Shown here: piece by piece, positions 56,750-64,000 of the stretch
How positions within the stretch are numbered: position 1 is the first letter of the stretch
How the letters are laid out: every line of letters starts with the position of its first letter
NCBI RefSeq assembly: GCF_014897985.1
Contig: NZ_JABUZA010000018.1
Coordinates: 1 to 64,000 of the forward strand
Length of the DNA: 64,000 nucleotides
Reading direction: 5' to 3'
Source: Halomonas colorata
Lineage (GTDB): Bacteria > Pseudomonadota > Gammaproteobacteria > Pseudomonadales > Halomonadaceae
The notes under the pieces: model-generated
Database searches by the model: none
What the model saw: only the letters and a program-made list of their open reading frames with translations
Told to the model about the DNA's origin: nothing
Program-made: the position numbers and the translations under genes

Positions 56750-58102
56750 ATGGACATACGCAATAAAGCCAATCGTATTCGCCTACTCAATTTCTCAACC
56801 CCTCAGATGCGTGCCTTTCATCTGTCGTGGTTTGCTTTTCATATCTGTTTTTTTGGCTGGTTCGGCATCGCGCCGCTGATGGCGATCGTGCGTGAAGACC
56901 TTTCTCTGACCCAGACTCAAATCGGTAATACAATTATCGCCTCCGTCGCGATTACCGTTATCGTGCGGCTATTAATAGGGCTACTGTGTGACCGGCTAGG
57001 GCCGCGTAAAACCTACACTGGCCTACTGGTGTTAGGCTCCATTCCCGTTATGAGTATCGGCTTTGCCGACAGTTTTGAAAGCTTTTTCCTGGCGCGCCTG
57101 GCAATTGGCGCAATTGGCGCCTCATTTGTCATCACCCAGTACCACACCACCATGATGTTTGCGCCTAATGTGGTGGGCACGGCCAATGCGACCAGTGCGG
57201 GCTGGGGCAATTTAGGTGGCGGCACCACGCAAATCCTGATGCCGCTTATATTCTCCGGGATGTTAATGCTCGGCGTTAATGAGGCGCTCGGCTGGCGCCT
57301 TGCCATGGTAGTGCCGGGTGTGGTGCTGTTTATCACCGGCATTGGCTACTGGTTTCTCACCCAGGATGCACCGGACGGTAACTTTAGCGACCTGCGCGCG
57401 CGGGGTGAGCTGCCGGAAGCCACCAAGGAATATGGCGCGCTGCAAAGCTTTCTCACCGCGGCAAAAGATATCCGCGTGTGGGCGCTGTTTGTCGTTTATG
57501 GGCTGTGCTTTGGCGTTGAACTTACGATCAACAATATTGCGGCTATCTACTTTTTTGACCAGTTCAACTTAAGCTTGGCAACCGCTGGGCTAATCGCCGG
57601 TCTGTTTGGCCTGATGAATATATTTGCCCGCACGCTGGGCGGTGTTTTCTCAGATTTGTTCGCCAAGCAAGGGGGCTTGAAGGGCCGCGTGCGCTGGCTG
57701 TTTATTGCCTTGATCTGCGAAGGCATTGCGCTGATCGCATTTTCTCAAATGCATATTTTGAGTCTTGCTATTGGCATCATGCTGGTCTTTAGCCTGTTCG
57801 TTCAAATGGCTGAAGGGGCAACGTTTGGCGTGGTGCCGTTTATCAACAAAAAAGCCCTGGGCGCCGTGGCGGGTATTGTGGGTGCCGGCGGTAATGTCGG
57901 CGCCGTATCGGCGGCGTTTTTGTTTCGTAGCGAAAACTTAAGCTACCAGCAAGGACTGTTTTATCTGGGGCTGACCGTACTGGTACTCGCCTCATGCGTA
58001 CTGGCTGTGCGCTTTAGCGATGCAACGGAAGCGCAGGAAGCCAGCGCCTACCGTGATGCCGTGGGCGACGATACCGGCGCAGGGGCTCTTTCATTACGTT
58101 AA
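56750..58102 (+). CDS. NarK/NasA family nitrate/nitrite transporter (MFS)
   Basis: 450 residues, 12 membrane helices, of the nitrate/nitrite porter family. GIAPLMAIVREDLSLTQTQIGN after helix 1, RLLIGLLCDRLGPRKTYTGLLV (MFS motif with the substrate Arg, about 77) and GWGNLGGGTTQILMPLI (the NS1 nitrate signature, about 150-166) are present. It takes up nitrate for assimilation; a NasR-like gene follows 92 bases downstream and the promoter is sigma-54 type, both typical of assimilatory use. The start follows a G-rich but imperfect ribosome site. Confidence 0.92.
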   Translation: MDIRNKANRIRLLNFSTPQMRAFHLSWFAFHICFFGWFGIAPLMAIVREDLSLTQTQIGNTIIASVAITVIVRLLIGLLCDRLGPRKTYTGLLVLGSIPVMSIGFADSFESFFLARLAIGAIGASFVITQYHTTMMFAPNVVGTANATSAGWGNLGGGTTQILMPLIFSGMLMLGVNEALGWRLAMVVPGVVLFITGIGYWFLTQDAPDGNFSDLRARGELPEATKEYGALQSFLTAAKDIRVWALFVVYGLCFGVELTINNIAAIYFFDQFNLSLATAGLIAGLFGLMNIFARTLGGVFSDLFAKQGGLKGRVRWLFIALICEGIALIAFSQMHILSLAIGIMLVFSLFVQMAEGATFGVVPFINKKALGAVAGIVGAGGNVGAVSAAFLFRSENLSYQQGLFYLGLTVLVLASCVLAVRFSDATEAQEASAYRDAVGDDTGAGALSLR

Positions 58103-58134
58103 AACCCCGCATTATGCTCAATCAAGACCTTTCA

Positions 58135-58159
58135 TCCCCGGTGGCGGCTGCCCCGGGGA
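58135..58159 (+). repeat. hairpin between the nitrate transporter and nasR-like genes
   Basis: TCCCCGG (58135-58141) pairs with CCGGGGA (58153-58159), loop of 11 bases, no T-run. It may modulate relative expression of the two genes. Confidence 0.6.
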
Positions 58160-58194
58160 GATAGATCAAGGCGGCGAGTAAAAGGAAAATCACT

Positions 58195-59445
58195 ATGTCA
58201 TCTGCCCAGCAGCTACTCTTAACCGCCATTCGTTGTGATATCGATAACCTGACCCATTTAGCGACGACCTCGGAAATTGTCGCCGATATTAGCCGCTTTA
58301 TTCACGTACTCCAGCGTGAGCGTGGCGCCTCAACGATCTACCTCGTTTCTCAAGGCTCACGCTTTAAAACCCAGCGCCGCGACTACCTCAAACATAGCCA
58401 GGAAGCTGAGATACTCATGCGGCAACGGCTGGAGGTACTGACCCAGGAAGTGCGCCCTCAGGGTGCAGCGCGCTTATTACGGCGCATCGCAGCCGTATGG
58501 AACGCTCTTGACGACATAGCTGCTATGCGCAGCGCCATTGATCTCATGGCGATCTCCCCCGATGCCGCGACCCAGGCTTTTAACCATTTAATCAGCGGTT
58601 TACTGGCAATTGTTTTTGAAGCCGCCGATACCTCCGACGACCCGGAGATTACCCGTACGCTTGTGGCGATCTTCCACCTGATGCAAGGCAAGGAACTTGC
58701 GGGCCAGGAGCGGGCCTGCGGTGCATTTGGCTTTACTCAAGGTCACTTTGATAAAACGCATCGCCAGTTACTCGGCCAGTTGGTCGAGGATCAGCAGCGC
58801 TGCTTTGATACCTTCGTTGAGTTTGCCACGCCGGAAGCTGAACTCGCCTGGCAGCAGGCGGTTTCAACCAGTACGTTAACCGGCATTCACCAATTGCGTG
58901 AGGCTGCCTGCCAATCTACCTCACAGCACGTTACCACCAACGTTCTGGGTGAAACGTGGTACGAGCTCACCACGCTTCGCATTGATGCGCTTAAAATCGT
59001 CGAAGACGCTTTAAATACCCAGCTAGCGGCGCTTTGCTATCGCAAAATAGCCCAGGCGAAAGCCGCGCTTGAACACGCCAAAGCCAAGCCCGGTCCTCAT
59101 ACGCCCGCCCCTTGTGAGCAGCTCCTCGCGCTTAGTCCTACACAGCCATTGGGAGACTTAACCGCTAGCGCGTTGACCTCACCGCTTGGACGGTCATTGA
59201 TTGAGCTTACTCAGGCACAATCAAGCCGTTTACAAGGGTTGAGCGATGAGCTGGAAAATACCCGCAAGGCATTGCGCGAGCGCAAGCTGGTCGAGCGCGC
59301 CAAAGGCTTGATCATGGCGCACCAGTCCATGACCGAAGAAGAGGCCTACCGCTTCCTGCGCAAAACCTCCATGGATCAAAGCAAAAGCATGGCGGATATG
59401 GCGCAGGCTATTCTTGATCTCTCTTCTATACTCAAAAAGGCTTAG
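58195..59445 (+). CDS. nasR: NasR-like nitrate-responsive antiterminator (NIT + ANTAR)
   Basis: 416 residues. The NIT nitrate/nitrite-sensing helical domain spans about 30-285, with FIHVLQRERGASTIYLVSQG and LMQGKELAGQERACGAFGFTQG, both well conserved. The ANTAR RNA-binding domain is about 350-410 (LRERKLVERAKGLIMAHQSMTEEEAYRFLRKTSMD). In Klebsiella, NasR with nitrate blocks a terminator in the nas leader. Here the RNA target would be the leader at 56596-56749. AAAGGAAAAT precedes the ATG. Confidence 0.92.
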   Translation: MSSAQQLLLTAIRCDIDNLTHLATTSEIVADISRFIHVLQRERGASTIYLVSQGSRFKTQRRDYLKHSQEAEILMRQRLEVLTQEVRPQGAARLLRRIAAVWNALDDIAAMRSAIDLMAISPDAATQAFNHLISGLLAIVFEAADTSDDPEITRTLVAIFHLMQGKELAGQERACGAFGFTQGHFDKTHRQLLGQLVEDQQRCFDTFVEFATPEAELAWQQAVSTSTLTGIHQLREAACQSTSQHVTTNVLGETWYELTTLRIDALKIVEDALNTQLAALCYRKIAQAKAALEHAKAKPGPHTPAPCEQLLALSPTQPLGDLTASALTSPLGRSLIELTQAQSSRLQGLSDELENTRKALRERKLVERAKGLIMAHQSMTEEEAYRFLRKTSMDQSKSMADMAQAILDLSSILKKA

Positions 59446-59551
59446 TAGCCCTCTTAAGCTTAGCTGCCTAAAGTTGGCGACGGTTTGCAAGATAGCGTCG
59501 TATTAGCCATTCTGAAAACTCCTGTTTATGGCTTAGCAAGGAGTGCCAACC

Positions 59552-60238
59552 ATGCAACACGGCGTATTATTGATTACCGGTGCCTCAAGCGGTATTGGCG
59601 CAGCCACGGCAAGAGCCGCCGCGCGCGAAGGCTACCAGCTTGTACTCGCCGCCCGTTCAGCCGACAAACTCGCCGCACTTGCCCAGGAGCTTGGGCCTGA
59701 GAACGTACTTACCTGCGAGCTTGATGTCACTGATATGGATCAGCAGCAGGCGATGATCGATCAGGCGCTGGAGACCTTTGGCCGCCTGGATGCGGTGTTT
59801 GCCAACGCCGGGCAAGGCGGCTCGCCGGGCGGGTTTAGCGGCGCCAATCATGCTGCCTGGCACGAGATGATTCTGACCAATATATATGGCGTGGGCCTTA
59901 CTCTTCAGGCAAGCCTTCCTGCGCTTAAACGTAGTAAAGGCCATGTACTGATGACGGGTTCTGCCGCCGGCCGAACCACCATTCCAGGCTCCATGTACAG
60001 CGCCACCAAGTGGGCAGTAACGGGGATTGGCTATAACCTTCGTGAAGAGTTACGGGGTAGCGGGATGCGGGTTACCCTGATTGAGCCCGGCATGGTCGAT
60101 ACGCCGTTTTTTGATGAATCGCCTGATAATGCCCTGGAAGACCGCGATATCGCAAACGCGGTTATCTATGCACTTTCTCAACCGGCTCATGTCGATGTTA
60201 ATGAAATACTGATTCGCCCTACCCCGCCGATTGAATAG
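59552..60238 (+). CDS. short-chain dehydrogenase/reductase
   Basis: 228 residues, classical SDR: the cofactor motif TGASSGIG (residues 8-15), NAG (about 88-90), catalytic Ser in MTGSAAGRT and Tyr/Lys in YSATKWAV (about 151-158). It resembles the YdfG/clavaldehyde-dehydrogenase-like subgroup acting on 3-hydroxy acids or unknown carbonyls. The ATG at 59552 has AAGGAG eight bases before it; an upstream GTG (59543) lies inside the ribosome site. Confidence 0.92.
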   Translation: MQHGVLLITGASSGIGAATARAAAREGYQLVLAARSADKLAALAQELGPENVLTCELDVTDMDQQQAMIDQALETFGRLDAVFANAGQGGSPGGFSGANHAAWHEMILTNIYGVGLTLQASLPALKRSKGHVLMTGSAAGRTTIPGSMYSATKWAVTGIGYNLREELRGSGMRVTLIEPGMVDTPFFDESPDNALEDRDIANAVIYALSQPAHVDVNEILIRPTPPIE

Positions 60239-60406
60239 CTGAGTAAACATGTTAGCCAGCTCAAAGCGGGCTGCTCCTTGTATTTCGTCTTCTTAGCCCG
60301 CATAACACCTACAACCAAGCGTGCTAATGTTCTGTTCATGTACTTTCTACTATGTACACGTCCTGACCGTTCACCCACGCCCCACGTTTTCAATAGTAGG
60401 TGAATT

Positions 60407-61399
60407 ATGAGCCAGCTTTCTTCGACAGCGCTTTCCGTTCTCGACCTTGCTCCGATACGCCAAGGCGGAAGCGCTGCTGAAACGTTTCGGGACAGTGTTT
60501 CTCTCGCTCAGCGAACCGAACAGTTGGGCTATACCCGCTACTGGCTTGCCGAACATCACAATATTGCCGGAATCGCCAGCGCGGCAACTTCAGTATTAAT
60601 TGGCCATGTAGCGGGCCAGACCTCCACTATTCGGGTGGGTAGTGGCGGGATTATGCTGCCCAATCATCCGCCGCTGGTCATCGCCGAGCAGTTTGGCACG
60701 TTGGAAACTCTTTATCCTGACCGAATTGATCTGGGCTTAGGCCGCGCGCCCGGCTCTGACGGTGCGACCATGCGCGCTATGCGGCGCAGCATGCATGCAG
60801 GCGTGGACGACTTCCCCGAGCAGTTAAGCGAGCTACTCCGCTACCTGGCAGACGCCGAGCCCGGCCAGCAGGTGAAAGCGGTGCCTGGCCAGGGAACCAA
60901 CGTGCCTATTTGGCTGTTGGGTTCCAGCGGCTATAGCGCCCAGCTAGCGGCCAAGCTTGGCCTTCCCTTCGCCTTTGCCGCTCAGTTCGCCCCTGGCTAT
61001 CTGTTTGAAGCCCTGCGCCTGTATCGCGATAATTTCCGCCCGTCTGAACATCTGGACAAACCCCATGCCATGGTAGGTTTACCGGTTATCGCTGCTGAAA
61101 ACGATGCGCTGGCGCACTACCTTGCGACCACGGCTCAGCAGAAGTTTCTAAACCTTATTCGTGGCAAACCGACCCAGTCGCTGCCCCCAGTAGAGCAGCT
61201 GGACTGGTCACCTATGGAGCAGGCGCAGGTAAGCCAATTTTTAGGCGCAGCGATTATCGGTGGTCCTGAAACGGTCAAAGCAGAATTGACGGCTTTCCAA
61301 GAACGTACCGGCGCGGATGAGCTGATGATCAATAGCGACTTTTATAATCATGCTGACCGTCTGCGCAGCTATGAGATTGTTGCAGAGGCCGCGCGGTGA
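60407..61399 (+). CDS. luciferase-like (LLM class) flavin-dependent oxidoreductase, YhbW-like
   Basis: 330 residues, TIM-barrel. The family start [70 protein letters not shown] and [14 protein letters not shown] match the bacterial-luciferase-like MsnO8/YhbW group that uses FMN. The substrate is unknown. Its stop overlaps the azlC start (GTGA), so it may share transcription with the AzlCD exporter (an unusual pairing). Confidence 0.92.
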   Translation: MSQLSSTALSVLDLAPIRQGGSAAETFRDSVSLAQRTEQLGYTRYWLAEHHNIAGIASAATSVLIGHVAGQTSTIRVGSGGIMLPNHPPLVIAEQFGTLETLYPDRIDLGLGRAPGSDGATMRAMRRSMHAGVDDFPEQLSELLRYLADAEPGQQVKAVPGQGTNVPIWLLGSSGYSAQLAAKLGLPFAFAAQFAPGYLFEALRLYRDNFRPSEHLDKPHAMVGLPVIAAENDALAHYLATTAQQKFLNLIRGKPTQSLPPVEQLDWSPMEQAQVSQFLGAAIIGGPETVKAELTAFQERTGADELMINSDFYNHADRLRSYEIVAEAAR

Positions 61400-62106
61400 G
61401 CGCAAAGCTAGACGCAAAAGGTACGTTATGGGGCTTCAAGCGAATGGCCCCGCTTTCCCTGTTCGTGGTTGCGTTTGGCTTAGCGTTTGGCGTTGCCGCT
61501 ATCCAACATGGTTTAAGCAGCTGGGAAACGCTGCTGATGAGCAGCCTGGTGTTCGCGGGCACCGCTCAGTTTGCGGCACTGGAGCTGTGGGGACCCACCA
61601 TTCCGCTCACAGCGCTTATTGCCACCACGTTTGCCATTAACGCCCGTCACTTATTGATGGGCGCTTCGCTTTACCCCTGGCTGCGCCACCTTCCCTCAGG
61701 CCAGCGTTATGCCTGCCTTGGGATGATGAGTGACTCCAACTGGGCCATGGCGGCAGCTGACCATCAGCGAGGAGAAACCAATGTCGGCGCTCTTTTTGGC
61801 GGCGGTATTGCCTTATGGCTCTCCTGGGTGCTGGGCACGCTGTTGGGGGTCGCGTTTGGTAGCGGGATCAGCCAGCCCGAACGGTTTGGATTAGACGTCA
61901 TCATGGGCTGTTTCTTACTTTCCATGCTGGTAGGCGGTAAAAACAAACCGTCGCTTACGATGCTACTTCCCTGGGGCGTGGCTGGCGTGGCCGCGCTGCT
62001 CGCGCTTTATTATTTGCCGCCCAACGCTCACGTTATTGTGGGTGCGCTGGCGGGTGGTTTGGCGGGCATGCTGTTGCCTCAGGCGAATCAACAAAAAGGA
62101 CAATAG
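61396..62106 (+). CDS. azlC: branched-chain amino-acid export protein AzlC
   Basis: 236 residues with about six to eight helices. [30 protein letters not shown] and [21 protein letters not shown] are AzlC/YgaZ signatures. The GTG start at 61396 overlaps the previous stop. It exports branched-chain amino acids or analogues together with AzlD. Confidence 0.94.
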   Translation: MSAKLDAKGTLWGFKRMAPLSLFVVAFGLAFGVAAIQHGLSSWETLLMSSLVFAGTAQFAALELWGPTIPLTALIATTFAINARHLLMGASLYPWLRHLPSGQRYACLGMMSDSNWAMAAADHQRGETNVGALFGGGIALWLSWVLGTLLGVAFGSGISQPERFGLDVIMGCFLLSMLVGGKNKPSLTMLLPWGVAGVAALLALYYLPPNAHVIVGALAGGLAGMLLPQANQQKGQ

Positions 62107-62108
62107 GC

Positions 62109-62414
62109 GTGCCGCTAACTCCAGCTACTGCGCTACTTGCTATCGTTATCATGGCACTGGTGACGTTTACCACCCGTATCGGTGGCTCGATCATCATGTC
62201 ACGTATCCCTATTGGCCCTAAGGTAGAGCGATTTATCAACGCTATGGCGGGGTCCGTTCTGGTCGCTGTTGTTGTACCGCTGGCAGCTCAGGGGGATTGG
62301 GGCGCTCGGCTTGGTCTGCTCGCCACGTTAAGCGCCATGCTGATACTGCATAAGCCGCTCGTTGCGATTACTGCGGGAATGGCCACCGCTGCGTTATGGC
62401 GCTTATTATCATAG
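62109..62414 (+). CDS. azlD: AzlD/YgaH-type branched-chain amino-acid transport subunit
   Basis: 101 residues with four hydrophobic helices and the family opening ALVTFTTRIGGSII. A GTG start lies two bases after azlC, the standard azlC-azlD pair. Confidence 0.92.
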   Translation: MPLTPATALLAIVIMALVTFTTRIGGSIIMSRIPIGPKVERFINAMAGSVLVAVVVPLAAQGDWGARLGLLATLSAMLILHKPLVAITAGMATAALWRLLS

Positions 62415-62454
62415 CGGTTAACGCTGTCCTACTTATTTCCATCAGGTACTGGCT

Positions 62455-62994
62455 ATGTCATCAAATACGATGTCTTCAAATACAATGTCTTCAAATAATG
62501 CGTCTTCCCTCACGTTCACGCCTATGACACAAGATGACTTCGTTATCTTTTGGCCAACCTTTCAGGCCATTATCGCAGACCAGCAAACCTACGCGATTGA
62601 CCCTGATATCAGCTACGATGCGGCCTATCGGCTCTGGTGCCAAGCGCCCAAAGTCACCTATGCGGTTAAGGATGCAGCAGGCGAATTAATCGGTAGCTAC
62701 TACTTAAAAGCCAATGCAGCCGGCCCCGGCGATCATATCTGTAACTGCGGCTATATGGTGACCGCTGCCGCTCGCGGTAAAGGCGTTGCCCGGGCGATGT
62801 GCGAGCATTCACAGCAATTAGCGCGTGAGTTCAACTTTCAAGCCATGCAGTTTAACGCCGTCGTTTCCACTAACGATGTCGCGGTGGCGCTCTGGCAACG
62901 GTTAGGATTTAGCATTGTGGGCACGGTTCCTAATGCCTACCGCCATGCGACGCAAGGGTTAGTAGACACGCATATTATGTATAAATCCTTGTAA
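62455..62994 (+). CDS. GNAT family N-acetyltransferase
   Basis: 179 residues. An odd N-terminus of repeated MSSNT units comes from a 15-bp tandem repeat, giving three in-frame ATG codons (62455, 62470, 62485). The GNAT fold has the acetyl-CoA motif VTAAARGKGVARAMCEHS (about 98-115) and the late LWQRLGFSIVGTVPNAYRH. The substrate is unknown. The most upstream ATG is drawn; any of the three could be used. Confidence 0.88.
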   Translation: MSSNTMSSNTMSSNNASSLTFTPMTQDDFVIFWPTFQAIIADQQTYAIDPDISYDAAYRLWCQAPKVTYAVKDAAGELIGSYYLKANAAGPGDHICNCGYMVTAAARGKGVARAMCEHSQQLAREFNFQAMQFNAVVSTNDVAVALWQRLGFSIVGTVPNAYRHATQGLVDTHIMYKSL

Positions 62995-63018
62995 TTTAAT
63001 CGCTTACACCCTTAATTT

Positions 63019-63121
63019 TTCTCACTTAAGGCCGATATTACGACCACCACAATGAAGCTCTCTAGTTCATTGTGATGTGGCTGCCTATCTTGCTGCTCTA
63101 TTGCTCCCCCTTAAGTGAGAA
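63019..63121 (+). promoter_or_regulatory. long inverted repeat with nested hairpin at the chemoreceptor start
   Basis: TTCTCACTTAAGG (63019-63031) is the exact reverse complement of CCTTAAGTGAGAA (63109-63121), whose last base touches the start ATG at 63122. Nested inside, CACAATGAA (63048-63056) pairs with TTCATTGTG (63066-63074), extended by CCAC/GTGG. In mRNA the outer stem would bury the ribosome-binding region. Confidence 0.75.
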
Positions 63122-64000
63122 ATGAACGTAATGAAAGATTTATCCGTAAAATATGCCCTGGCCGGGGCATTAGGTTTACTCGTTGTCATGTTGATTGTTG
63201 TGGCAGCGCTTGGCATACAGGCAGAGAAAAGAGCAATAACAAGCTTAAACGAGTTGGATGAAGTGGCGGCCCAACAGGTAGCGTCTATTAACCGTTCAGA
63301 AGTTAATCTAATGGAGCTTCGGGTACGCTTAGCGCGTTATACAGACTATAACGCACGTGGCAACACTGCGTTAGCTCAGCAAGCGCTGGGATTTGCTCAG
63401 GCGGCGTTGGAACGTGCGGATTCGCGTTTTGATGCATTTCATGCCATTGAGGTACCCAGCAACTCGCCACGAATGCCCTTAATTGCCGCGATCGAATCGG
63501 CGTACCAGCTTTTGATTACTGATTCGCTCAGACGCGACCTTAACGCCGGGAATGTGGCACCGCTGATCGATCACGCCGAACGCCTTAACGAACAGTTTGA
63601 TGCGTTTACCAATGGTGTGCGTAGCTTCAACCTCAATGCACAAAGCCTAGCATCAACTACCGTTTCAAATGCGCATACCCGCAGTCAGCACAATATGTTG
63701 ATTAGTATTGGCTTAATCGTTTTGGCATTAATGATCTATATCGCCGTACAGCTCGGCATTAACCGGATTATCGTTCGCCCTCTGCAGCGCGCCGTTGCGC
63801 TATGTGAAAGCGTATCCCAAGGCAATTTAACTAACGCCATCGAATCACGCGGGCGTAATGAAATAGGCCGCCTGTATAGCGCGATGAGCACGATGCAGGA
63901 GCGCTTGCAACAGATGGTGGAAACCCTCAACCAAAGCAGCCGGGCCGTCGCCAACAGTTCCCGGGAAATTGCCAGCGGTAGCCAGGACCTTGCTTCGCGC
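63122..64000 (+). CDS. methyl-accepting chemotaxis protein, N-terminal part (runs off the window)
   Basis: 293 codons visible, no stop. The first helix (about 10-33, YALAGALGLLVVMLIVVAAL) is followed by a periplasmic four-helix-bundle ligand domain (about 35-190, Tar/Tsr-like) and a second helix (about 192-214, MLISIGLIVLALMIYIAVQL). A HAMP domain (about 215-268, RIIVRPLQRAVALCESVSQGNLT) and the start of the signalling coiled coil come next. The ATG at 63122 or 63131 (MKDLSV) may be the start; the ligand is unknown. Confidence 0.92.
   Translation, partial: MNVMKDLSVKYALAGALGLLVVMLIVVAALGIQAEKRAITSLNELDEVAAQQVASINRSEVNLMELRVRLARYTDYNARGNTALAQQALGFAQAALERADSRFDAFHAIEVPSNSPRMPLIAAIESAYQLLITDSLRRDLNAGNVAPLIDHAERLNEQFDAFTNGVRSFNLNAQSLASTTVSNAHTRSQHNMLISIGLIVLALMIYIAVQLGINRIIVRPLQRAVALCESVSQGNLTNAIESRGRNEIGRLYSAMSTMQERLQQMVETLNQSSRAVANSSREIASGSQDLASR

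Overview
The window looks like a chromosomal segment of a moderately GC-rich, aerobic gammaproteobacterium, most likely from the Halomonadaceae (Halomonas or a close relative). That placement is inferred from the protein styles and gene order, such as cyoABCDE, ackA-pta and the tsx-nupC-deo block, and not from a marker gene. There is no rRNA or tRNA gene, CRISPR array or insertion sequence that I can see.

Layout: 1-1050 is AT-rich and carries two small minus-strand ORFs, with an integron attC-like site between them (a cassette-array remnant). At 1058-1601 there is a decayed methyltransferase. A TPP riboswitch drives tenA (1735-2647), and a second one drives thiC (9054-11148). Between these two thiamine loci, on the minus strand, lies a tightly coupled six-gene operon (8898 to 2666): ketoacyl synthase III, OleD-like dehydrogenase, MBL hydrolase, CoF/F390-synthetase-like adenylating enzyme, ATP-grasp ligase and Rieske oxygenase. 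It reads like an uncharacterised lipid-derived small-molecule pathway and is my best candidate for an undescribed system.

11-21 kb holds a lipoprotein, a CsbD protein, an HlyD/DUF2955 efflux pair, a beta-barrel protein, an EamA exporter and ackA-pta. 21-26 kb is the cytochrome bo3 operon cyoABCDE. 26-34 kb is a complete nucleoside salvage regulon: a DeoR-family repressor, divergent from tsx-nupC-deoC-deoA-deoB-deoD-cdd, with an operator almost identical to the E. coli DeoR box. 34-41 kb has a class V aminotransferase, an unknown membrane protein, two J-domain-like proteins separated by a 13-bp tandem repeat, and a large MscS-type channel.

41-45 kb has an amidoligase/glutamine-amidotransferase pair, Tpx, a second GATase and endonuclease V. 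45-50 kb has a DEAD-box helicase, CsbD and PRC-barrel stress proteins, a glutathionyl-hydroquinone reductase and a LysR regulator. 50.9-55.3 kb is a peptidoglycan-remodelling group (an M23 endopeptidase and two different L,D-transpeptidases), followed by a patatin phospholipase. 56.5-59.4 kb is a nitrate-uptake unit in which a sigma-54-type promoter and a structured leader precede a NarK/NasA transporter and a NasR-like NIT-ANTAR antiterminator. The right end has an SDR, a luciferase-like oxidoreductase, AzlC-AzlD, a GNAT acetyltransferase and the start of a chemoreceptor, whose start codon abuts a long inverted repeat.

A recurring oddity is short tandem duplications that begin at or just after stop codons (33665, 37936, 44190, 47519, 48129).
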